Program-made: the position numbers and the translations under genes
Origin: JAHELQ01 sp965603365
GTDB taxonomy: Bacteria > Acidobacteriota > Aminicenantia > UBA2199
DNA: 64,000 nt
Assembly: GCA_965603365.1 (NCBI GenBank)
Contig: CBFDCR010000015.1
Location: 19,329-83,328 of the forward strand
Direction: 5' to 3'
The notes under the pieces: model-generated
The model's database searches: none
The model's input: only the letters and a program-made list of their open reading frames with translations
What the model was told of the DNA's origin: nothing
Shown here: positions 9,691 through 21,600 of the stretch, one piece after another
Numbering within the stretch: the stretch's first letter is position 1
Layout of the letters: each line of letters begins with the position of its first letter

Positions 9691-12600
9691 CTAAAATTCA
9701 AAGTCCCCCCTCTCTTGCAGCAGGATGTCTGCCCGGGGAGCCTCGAGCTCCTGTGGGAGATCGAGTTCCCCCAGTTTGATACTTTTATTTTCCATAAGTT
9801 TTCCCAGGATTTCTACGTATCGTTCCGCAACTTTTGTAACTGTTTCTCTCTTAAACAACTCACTGGAGTACTCCAGGCTCATTAAAATGTTATTCTTTAG
9901 TTCGACGGCTCCAAGAAGTAGATCAAACCTGGCGACCCGATTCTTTATAGATACAGGCGCCCCATCCCCGTCTTCAAATTCCAGATTTTTCCCTCTTATA
10001 GTATCGACATTGTTTAGCTGAAATCCGACATCAAACAATGGATTCCGGCTTAAATCCCCTTTTATGTTCAAGGCCTTCACCAGATCGTCGAATGGGTAAT
10101 CCTGGTTCTCGAATACCCGGATCGCGTTCGCTTCCACTTCACCCAAAAACTCTCCAAAAGTCTTATAATTGGCCGGCCGGTTCCTGAAGGAGACCATGTT
10201 GACAAACATGCCGATGATGTCTTCTAGATCGGCATGGGTCCTGCCGGTCACCGGGCTTCCGACAACAATATCTTCCTGGCCGGTGTACATAAACAGCAAG
10301 ACGTTGTAAACCGCCGACAATACCATGAATAGAGTCTTTCTCCTTTCATGTACAAATTCGTAGACCTTCGCCGTCAGGCTTTGCCCCAGGGCAAAGTCTA
10401 TGTTATCACCTTCAAAACCCAAAACCGGGGGCCGCGGAAAATCGGTGGGGAAGTTTAAAAGGGGGAGATCTCCCTTAAATTCTCCCAACCAGAATGCTTC
10501 CTGTTCTTTTAATCTTTTGCCTGCCCTCTCATGACCCTGCCATTCGGAAAAATCTCTATATTGGAGCCTCAATGCCGACAAATCCTCGCCACTATACAGG
10601 GCAGCGAAACCCCGGGCCAAAACATTGTGTGACACCCCATCCGATATGATATGATGTATATCCACTATGAGGAAATCCCCGCTGCCGGCCGCATGGAGCA
10701 GGCCAAAACGAAACAGCGGAACTTTTGATAAATCAAAGGGCCGGACGAAATCCCTCAAGATTTCCTCCTGATTTATGTGCCCCCCCCATAGATCAAAATC
10801 TTCTATCTCAAAAGTGACGTCATCGTGTACGACTTGAACCGGTTCACCATCCACAACGGTAAATGAGGTTCTCAAGCTTTCATGCCTTTCGATCAATTTA
10901 TTAAAGGTTGCAGTCAACCTTTTTAAATTCAGTTTTTCCTCCAGCCTGATAATCTGGGGAAGATTGTACACCGTACTCTCCAGGGCTGTTTGTTGAAAAA
11001 CGTACAGTCTCTTTTGGGCAGAGGATAGGGGATAATATTTTTTCTTTTCCACCTTCCTGATTGATCGAAACCCACCGGAACCGGCCCCGCCAATGTATTG
11101 GCAAATTCCCCGCACAGTGGGTATATTAAATATTTCGCTCAAGGGTACCTTTACATTCATCTCTTTGTGTATCCTGACTGCCATCCTGGTTGCCAATAGG
11201 GAATGACCGCCCAATTCGAAAAAGTTTAAATCGATTCCGATATTGTCTGCGGGTATGCCCAATATCTCCGACCATATTTCTATTATCTGTCGCTCCTGCC
11301 TGCTTGCCGGGAGGCTGCGGCGGGAACCGCCAATTACAGTGGGATCGGGCAGCGCCTTCCAATCGATTTTCCCGTTGGCCGTGAGTGGAATTCTGTCTGT
11401 CCTGACAAAATGTGAAGGAATCATATACTCGGGTAACTTCTGTGCCAACCAACGACGTAATTCCGATGTTTCAAACTCCCTGTTTGTCACCAGGTATGCG
11501 CACAGGTATCTCAGACCGTTTTGATCGCCCCTGGGGATGACAAGGGCCTCCTTGATACCTTTGTGCTTTAAAAGCCGGTTCTCTATCTCTCCTGACTCGA
11601 TCCGGTATCCCCTTATCTTAAGCTGGCGGTCCATCCTGCCTATAAATTCAATAGAGCCATCTGTGGTAAGGCGGGCAAGATCGCCGGTTCTATAAAGCCG
11701 TTTACCGGATGCAAACGGATCTTTTGTAAATTTATCGGCAGTCATCTCGGGGTTGTTTACATAACCCTTAGCCAGGCCGTGGCCGGAGATACATAGCTCG
11801 CCGGGAGTACCGTAAGGCACCAACCGATCACGGGAATCCAGTATTAGCGCACGTGTATTGGCCAGGGGTTGACCAATCGGGACAATTTTTCCCCCCGGTT
11901 TACGGGACTCATATATATACCTGGTAGAACAAATCGTGGTTTCGGTGGGCCCATACCCATTGATTACCTGTAGATCCTGCTTTAGGCTCAAAAAATCCTC
12001 CAACACCTGGTCTTTAATGGGTTCCACCCCCACAAGCATTTTATTTAGAGCCAGCGCCGACGTGTATGGCTTCAAGGCGGAGCACACATCCTTCAAGAGG
12101 ATCGGCGGCATATAGGCAAACGTAACGGCATTGTCGACTATGATTTTTGACAGTTCGTCGGCCTGGAATACCTTCTCCTCCGGCACCAATACAACGGTCG
12201 AACCGGAAACTAAAGGAGCAAAAATTTCACAGACACTGACATCAAAGGAGATATTGGTCAAACTCAGACATCTATCCAGGGGCATGAAATCACTTTGATA
12301 GTCGGCTTTCATCGAATAGATAAAATTGACTAACGCCCGGTGCTCTATCAACGTGCCCCTGGGATTCCCGGTTGATCCGGAAGTAAAAATCGTGTAGGCG
12401 ATGTCTCCCGGTTTATTCATCCGACTAAGATTGCCGGCAGGTTCCCGGTCCGGCCATTCAGCCCATTCGTTTATTATGAGAATCTCCCGGGCAAAATTTT
12501 GAACCCCCTTCTCGCTGCCGGGAATAAAGGCAATACCGGGAATCTGCTCTAAGACATTATCCCCCGGCAATTTCCCACCGCTCTTTATAATCTTCTCTAC

Positions 12601-15600
12601 CACCTCGGCAAAGGTAACTTCTCCTTCCCCGATGACTACCAGATCCACATGAATGTCTCTCAATACCTCTTCATAAGCACTGGTGGCATAGGGACCACCG
12701 GCAATGATGGGTGCCTCATATCCCCACTGCCGGATCATGGCCACTGTTTGGTGCATTAAATCCCGATAAAAGGTGAGTGAACGAATCCCAATAATATCCG
12801 GTTTAAATTCAGCGAGCAGTTGCTTCAAGCCGGCAAAGTCATCAAAGTCGATCCGTGATTTGGCAATTTTCCCATCTATCCGGCTGCCAAATTTTTGATC
12901 CAGATACGTCAGCAGGTAAATAAGGCCGGTTGGAGGCTCAACCATATCGTACAGCATATCCCCGCGGCTGCTGAAAAACTGGGAAAGATCCAGCAGTAAT
13001 ATTTTGGCGGCACCTTCGGCAGGGCATTTTTCGGCGAAGTAAGCCTTCAGTTTCTCATTTAGATCCGGTGTCAGGATGGAGGACTCGTCTAAAAAGTGGG
13101 AAATCCCCAGCTCTTCTTCGGTGATCCCGATAAACTCGAGAAGATCCCCGAAAGTATTGATATGAGCCGGAAGATAGCTGTCATATTTTTGCACCAACTC
13201 CTCTTCGGTGAGGAGTTTCATCTGGTACGGCAGGACATGTATTAACCGCTCCTTTGACAAAAAATATTCATTTAGAAATTCAGACTGGTACTTGAGAGTA
13301 AAATTTTTATCAAATGGCAAAGTCTCGGGCAGCTCGTGATAGGCCAGATCCTCGGAATTTTTGATGGCCTCCCTGGAGATTCCATTTGCCAGGGCCAGTT
13401 TCTCCATATCCGTCCTCGAGAATATCTTCAATATATGAATATAGGGGAAGTGGATCCATTCCAGGCTTTTTACAAATGACATAGTCATCTTCGCTTCTTC
13501 CTCTGTCTCGGTGGGGAAACCATGCATCGTGAAGAGTTCTAAAATGACCTGGGGATAGGTTTTGATGATATATTCTATATTATCCCGCAGGCGCTCTATG
13601 TTTAAATTCTTTCTAATCAATTTCTGCAGCCGGGGAGAGGCGGTCTCGAGAGCTAAAGCAAAACTGACGACCCCGGCCTCTACCATTAGGTCGATATAGT
13701 CCCTGGTGAGTAAGTCTCCCCGGAGCCCCGGCGGAAAGTAAAAATGCACCTTCAGGTTATTCTCGATAATCAACTCGAAAAACCTCCGGCTGTTTTTAAC
13801 AAAAAAGTTGAAGACATCATCTAAAAAGGCAAACCTCCTGACCCCGACGTCATAATAAAGCCGCACCTCCTCATATAGACTCTCAGCCGAACGGGCCGAC
13901 ATTTTACCGGGCCAGATTTTAAAACAATAGGCACAATGGTAGGGACAGCCGCGGGTACCTTGAAGAGAGATACAATTCTTGACCATGGCATGCCCGATAT
14001 AACGCTGGTATTTGTCATTATCGATCAATGTGCGGTCGGGAATAGCAAGATTGTCAAAGTCGTCGATCATTGGGCGAGATGAGGTCAGGTACGGCTTCAC
14101 TGCCCCCAGGTGAAGCCCTTGCAAACGGCAAAAGGAGTGAGAGACGAGGGCAGAGCTTCGGGTCAGCAATATGTGAGATCCGCAATTTTGCAGCATAGCC
14201 AGAATGCGTTTTCCGGGCAACCGGGGATCGATCGGCAAATACGCACCGCCGGCCTTCATAACCCCAATCATAGCGATCACCATCTCAGCCGAGCGTCCCA
14301 TCATAATTCCTACAACAGTATCACGACACACCCCTTTTTTCCTCAGCAGGTGGGCCATCCGGTTGGCCCGGTTATTTAGCTCACCAAAGGACAATTGACT
14401 GTCCCTGAATATCACCGCAATATGGTCCGGGTATGCCAATACATTGGCCTCAATCAATTCGTGGATTGTGCGGTCCTGGGGATAATCTTTTTGGGTGTTG
14501 TTAAAATCGTGCAATATCCGTTTTCTCTCCTGCTCGGGCAATATTTCAATTTCACCTATCTGCTGCTGCAAATTCGAGATCGCATCGCTCAAGGCTACCT
14601 TAAAATAATTAATCAACCTCCGGATAGAATCTAACTTAAATAAATTGGTACTGTAATCGACTATAAATAACAGATCGTCATCCTTGTTGTCTACGGTGAG
14701 GGTTAAATCAAACTTCGTGGCCATGCTCTCAAAGGCATACTCTTTTATGCCTGTCATCGTTCTCCCGGATTCTTCCTGGGTGCCGATATTAAAATCCTGG
14801 AAGGCAAACACGACATCAAAGAGAGGATTGCGGCTGGTGTCTCTATTCACTGCCACCCGCTCTACCAGATCCTCAAATGGGTAATCCTGGTTCTCAAAGG
14901 CCGCTATCGTTCTCTCCTTTATCTCTCCTAAAAATCCGGCAAAGGTCTTCTCCCCCGCGGGGTAATTTCTTAAAGCAAGGGTGTTGACAAACATCCCGAT
15001 AATTTTCTCTAAATCAACATGTTGACGCCCGGCTACTGCGGTGCCGATTACAATATCCTCCTGGCCGGTTATCCTGGACAGCAGTACATAATATATCGCC
15101 ATCAGCAGAATGTAAAGGGTAACCCCCTCGTTTAGAGTGACTGTCTTTAAAGTTTCGGCGACCTCCCGCCCCACCTCAAAACTCACAGTCCCCCCTTCGT
15201 AACGCTTCACCACCGGCCTCGGGTAATCGGAAGGAATATCGATTACAGGTATTTCCCCGGAAAACTCCTGAAGCCAGTATCGTTCCTGGTGTTCTAAGCC
15301 CCTCATTTCTCCCTCAGAATTCCGCCACTCCGAAAAATCTTTATATTGGACCCGCAGCTCTTCTAAATGTTCTCCTTTATAGAGAGACATAAGATCGTGT
15401 TCCAGTATGATATGGGATGCGCCATCGGCTATAATATGGTGCATATCCAGAAACAATAGGTGTCGAGATGCATTGATCTTCAGCAATTTTATCCTTAAAA
15501 GAGGCGCATCTCCCAGGTCAAATGTGCGTACGAAGTTTTTTATCACGCCGTTTACCAATTGCGGCAATTCATCGTCCCGGGATGACTCTTTCCGCGACTT

Positions 15601-18600
15601 TGCTTTCATTTCCCGCGTCCCTGGATCCAACTTCGAGTAATCGATCTTGAATTTTAATTCCCGGAACCGACGAACTGTTTGGACCGGCTGCTCTTCCACC
15701 ATCTTAAATAGGGTCCTTAAACTTTCATGCCGCTCTACCAACTTGTTAAAAGCCTTTTCCAACTTCTCCCTGTGCGGCTCTTCATCCAAAAAGATAAACT
15801 GGGGAATGTTGTAGGCCGTGCTGCTCAAAGCCATTTGTTGAAGAATAAAGAGTCTCTTCTGGGCAGCAGAGAGAGGATAATAATCTTTCTCTTCCACCGG
15901 CATCAGCGCAGCATAACTGACCTGGGTCGCTTCTTTTATGTATTTCGACATCCCCCTAACGGTGGGGGAGTTAAACACCACTGTTAGGGGAAGCTTTACC
16001 TTTAATTCTTTATGCAGCCTGGACAACAGGATAGTGGCCTTTAACGAATGCCCGCCCAACTCAAAAAAGTTATGGTCAATGCCGATAATCTCCTTATCCA
16101 CCCCCAATACTTCCGACCATATCTCCAGCACCTTTTTTTCCACCAGAGTCTCAGGTGCAGCATATCCCTCAGGCACCGAAAGTTCACGGCCTGATAATGC
16201 TTTGAGATCCACCTTACCGCTGGGGGTACGGGGAATTTCGTCTAACGACACCCAAAAAGAGGGGACCATATATTCGGGTAATCTTTTTAATAGATATTCC
16301 CTTATGTCTGCTGTATCAAAGCTCCGGTATGAATCCTGCTTTTCCCGGTTTTGCTCTTTCTTCCATACCACGTAACCACATAAATAGATTTCTCCCCTGT
16401 CATCCTTCCGGGTGGCCACCACTGCATCCTCTATATGCTCATGGCCCAATAACCGGTTTTCGATCTCCCCCAATTCTATTCTGAAGCCTCTTATCTTTAC
16501 CTGTAAATCGATTCGGCCTAAAAACTCTAAATCCCCCTCCCTCTGCCAGCGTGCCAGATCCCCGGTTTTATAAAACCTCTGCCCTTCTCCTACCGGGAGT
16601 CCGCGGAAGGAATCCTTTGTCAACTGGACCCTGTTCAGATACCCCCTGCCGACTCCCTCACCTCCAATATAAAGCTCCCCCATGACACCAATAGGCCTCA
16701 GTTTCAAAGACTCATCCAGAACCAGCAATTTAGTATTGTCAATCGGTTTACCGATAGGGATCACCGACGGTTTTCTTGCCGGCATACACTCATAGTAAGA
16801 TACATCCACGGTGGCTTCGGTCGGCCCATACAGGTTAATCAGCCTGGCGCGGTTTTGTCTATAAAAAAGTCTATTAAATCTCTTTACCATGTCTAATTTC
16901 AGTGCCTCCCCGCTGGCGAATATCCGCCGTAAACTCGCCAGTTGGCGAAATCCCTGCTGCTCCTGGACATACTCCAGAAAAACGCTGAACATGGAAGGGA
17001 CAAAATGCAATGTGGTAATGGCGCCTCTGGCAACAGCCGCCGCAATTGCCCCCGGTTCTTTTTCCATTCCCGGTGCCAGGAGACATAACTTAGCCCCCGG
17101 GATTGTCCACCAGAACAACTCCCAAACCGAAACATCAAAAATCACCGGGGTCTTTTGCAAAATAACATCCCCTCTATCCAGGGGGTAAAATCTTTGCATC
17201 CAGTTTAACCGGTTCACTACCGAGCGATGTTCGATCAAAACACCTTTAGAGGCACCGGAAGAGCCGGAGGTATAGATGATGTAGGCGAGTTGATTGGACT
17301 TTCCTTTAGAGATCGCTTTTGCCGTACCGTATTTAAGCACCGACGATAAATCTTCCTGGTATTTGTGACGGGGACTCTTTTTAGTCCTGCGAATATCCTG
17401 GTTGTCTACCTGGATAAGGACGTCGTAGCGGAACTTTGTCAGCTCGTTCTCAATGGTATGAATCCTGGGACTGAATTCGATGTCCCGGATCTGGGGGAAA
17501 TCTACAGACAGATCTTCAAAAAACCCCCGTGAGACAAAGAGCTCCGCAGACCAATCTGTCTTGGTTCTATAGTCGGTATCCCGGTGAGACCGTTTAAATG
17601 CCTCCAGGTCCTCCACAAGCTGCTGTTTCCGCTCCTGATCCATCAAATCACCAATAAAAAGATACCCCCGGTTTGCCAATCGATCCATCACTTTACGGAT
17701 GACCTCCCGCAGGTAATTATGTCCATGGAAACAATGGACGACGCTGTTGATAATAACAAGATCAAAATCCTTTTGGTCAATTTTATCGATCTCGTGGGCC
17801 GCCGCGCAGGCCAATGCGATATTGGCGTGCCCTTCTGTTTTGACCCTCTCTTTGTTCCTATTGATGATTACCTGGGATAAGTCTATGCCATAGTAAAAGC
17901 CCACCAGGGGGGCGAGCCTGAACATCGTAATGCCGGAGGCACAGCCGATCTCCAATACCCGCATATCCTGATGAAGTAAGGGCTGCAGTTTTTGTTGAAC
18001 ATTGTCTCCGTATTCATCCATCTCCTTTTTACTAAACGGTTGACCGGTATAACTACTTATCCAGCCGCCGGCAGTGATTTCATCGGTGGCCGCCTCCCCC
18101 ACATATTCCCATAATTTTTTATCCATCAATTGGCTTTTTTCCGTTTCCACTTCCCCGAGGACATCCAGGGTATCCAGGCAGACAAAGGTATGAAAGTGCT
18201 TACATTCCCACTGCAGCCGGTTCAAAATTCTAATAAATTTTTTCTGCGCTATTACCGTCTCGATACCGGCATCTTCAATGATATGACGAATCCGTTCCTC
18301 GGGAAACGCAGGGTCGATGGGTACATAAGCCCCCCCGGCTTTCAGAATTCCCTGCAAGACGACAATGAGGGCAGTCGACCGTTCCATCAAAAGAGCCACC
18401 ATATTTTCAGGTCTTACCCCCTTCTCCATCCGTAAATACGAGGCCAGTTGATTCGACGCAGCCTCCAATCGAGAGTATGTAACCAATTCGTTTTCCCCCA
18501 TCACGGCAATACGGTCCGGTACTTTTTCGGCCTGATCTTCCAGCCATTCATAGACCATTCGTTCCCGGGGGAATTCCGCCCCGGTTCTATTAAAGTCATA

Positions 18601-21600
18601 TAAGTGCTGCATAGCCTCCTCTTCCGTTATCATCTCTACATCAGCCAACTTTCTTTTACAATTTTTGATCAGGGAAGATAGAATTTTATTAAAATAGTTG
18701 GCGAATCGATCAATCGTCTCCGATTTAAACAGTCGGCTGCAGTACTCAAAAGTGAAAAGGAGACGTTGACCAGCTTCAATGACATCCAGGCTAAGATCAA
18801 ATTTCGACGTTTTGTTTTCATAGGCAAAGGAGGTCAACTTGAGGTCCGGCAGACGGAGTTCAGATGACTCGAAATTCTGAAGCACGAACTTAACATCAAA
18901 AATAGGATTCCGGCTGGTATCGCGGTCTACATTTAAAAGCTCTACGAGATCCTCGAACTGGAAATCCTGGTTTTCGAAGGCCTGCACCGCTTTCTCTTTA
19001 ACTTCTTGCAGGAATTCCCGGAAGGTCTTTTGCTTTACCGGGAAATTTCTTAAGGCCAACGTGTTGACAAACATACCCAGCAGGTATTTGAGGGCCGAAT
19101 GCTGTCTTCCGGCCACCGGAATCCCCACCACCACATCTTCCTGTCCACTCAATTTAAAGAGAAACACATCAAAAACAGCCAGCAGGACCATAAACAGGGT
19201 GGTCTTCTCTCTCTGGGCCAAATCTTTGAGTGCCGCTACTTCTCCCTGGCTGATTTCAAAAGACATGTGACGGCCTTCATAGCTTTGAACCGGCGGTCTT
19301 GGATAATCGGTGGGCAAATTTAATACAGGCCGATCCTCTTCAAACTCCTCTAACCAGAACTCCCGCTGTTTTTCAATCCCAGCGGTGACAATAATATTGT
19401 TTTGCCATAGGGCAAAATCTTTATATTGAATTTGAAGAGGGGCAAGGTGTTCACCCATATATAGCCTGGTAAAGTCACCGATCAAAATACCTGTAGAAGT
19501 ACCATCCCCAATGATGTGATGCATGTCAAACAACAGCAAATGCTCTCTTACTGAAAGCATTCCTATTCCCACCCGCAGCAGGGGGGCCTGGGCCAGGTCA
19601 AAGGGCCGAATGAAATCGCCGATCACTTTGTCTATAACCTGTCCATTCACATCTTCTGCCCCGAATCGAATCTTTTCCGTTTCAAAATCGACCACCTCCC
19701 GTACCCGCTGAACCGGTTCGTTACCAATAAGGTGGAAGGAAGTCCGTAAGATCTCCTGTCTTTTTATTAACATTTTGCAGGTTTCATCAAACCGTGACAG
19801 GTCCAGTTTTCCCTCAACCTTGAAGGCCGCCGGGATATTGTAGCTTGTCCCGATGTCTTCGAACTGATCCAGGAAGAACAGACGCTTCTGAGCCGAAGAC
19901 TGACGATAGTATTCCCGTTTCTCCACTGGATCGATGGCCGCATGCTCCTCCTTCCTCCTTGACTTCAGGAAATCCGACATCTCCCGCAGTACAGGGATCT
20001 TAAATATCTCCGTCAATGTGAGCCGGATATCAAAAACCCTATGGATCTCGGCTATCAATGTGATGGCCTTTAAAGACTGGCCGCCGATTTCAAAAAAGTT
20101 AGCCTCTATACCTATCTGCTCTTCATCCAGCCCAAGTACTTCGGACCAAATGTCCACTAATTTTCTTTCGTGTTCGTTTCGGGGTGAGACAAATGTCTCC
20201 CCGGAAAATAGCGAGGGGGCAGGCAATTTATTGCGGTCAACTTTTTTGTTAGAAGTTAGAGGTAAGTTCTTTAACCTGATATAGTGCGAGGGAATCATAT
20301 AGTCCGGCAATTCTCCGGACAAATACTCCCTTAAACCGGAGGGCGACAATTCCCGATCAGCCACGAAATAGGCGCATAGGTGTTGGCCCCCTGTTGTTTT
20401 GAGCGCCACGGCACACTCACTTATGTATTTATGGTTCAACAGCTTTTCCTCGATTTCCCCCAGTTCAACCCTGATGCCCCGTATTTTAACTTGTTGATCT
20501 TTCCTGCCGATAAACTCAACACTGCCATCCAGAAGCCACCGGCCCAGGTCACCGCTCCGATACATTAGTCTATTGGGCGAGAAAGGATCAGCCATAAATC
20601 GTTCGGCAGTTAAACCCACTTGATTTAGATATCCCCTGCTGACCCCGGCACCCCCGATGAAAATATCTCCGACTACGCCTACAGGGACTAAACGGCAATG
20701 CCGATCAAGAATGTAGCAGCGCATGTTGGCGATCGGTCGGCCAATCCTTACCTTACCGTTAGAGCATCTCTCGGTTAGGGCATCGATGGTAGTCTCGGTG
20801 GGGCCATATTGATTAAACAAAGGATACCCCTTCTTAACAAGCCGGTACTTGAGCGATTCTTCGAGCCTGTCCCCGCCGCAGATTACCGCCTGTAGGGTCT
20901 CCACTCTTTTCTCGCCACCAAGTAGCTCTTTGATCACTCCCGGGATATGGTTGATAATGTGAATTTGCCGTTGTTCTACAAACTCAAGAAACCTGTTTTT
21001 ATCCCCGATTAATTCTTGATCTGCCAGGTAGAGGGTTCCCCCATAGAGCAGGGTCGCAAAAATTTGTTCGACGCTGGGATCGAAAGTATAATTTGATAGT
21101 TGGATCACGTGTGTCCCAGAGCCAATTTGGTAGCTGTTGGCAAAAGAGTGCAATACATTGACAACACTGCCATGGTTGGTCATTACCCCTTTGGGACTGC
21201 CGGTAGAACCGGAAGTGTAGATCACATAGGCCAGATCGGATGGCTGGCAGCATCTGCTTAAATTCTCAAACGATCTCTCCGCCAGGCTGGCAGACCATTC
21301 GTCCATCATAACGATATCCAGGGCAAATTTACCGGAGCTCCGTTCGGCCTCCGGGACAAACGCCAGGCCGGGGATCTTTTTTAATTCCTCCTCGTCCGGT
21401 AATTTGCATCCATTTTTTATCATCTTCTCAATCAACTGACAGAATGTAACTTCCCCCTCCCCCAATACCAGTAGATCAATATGCTTGTCCATCAAAATCG
21501 CGTCATAATCAACCGTCACGTAGGGACCGCCGCATACAATGGGGACATCGATTCCCCATTGACGTATGGCGGCGATGATCCTATGGAATAAATCTCTATA

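Noticed and set aside
9240..9779. Plus-strand open frame of 179 codons opposite the NRPS genes
   Set aside because: It is antisense to conserved NRPS coding sequence across a gene junction and its translation has no recognisable motif; a shadow frame.
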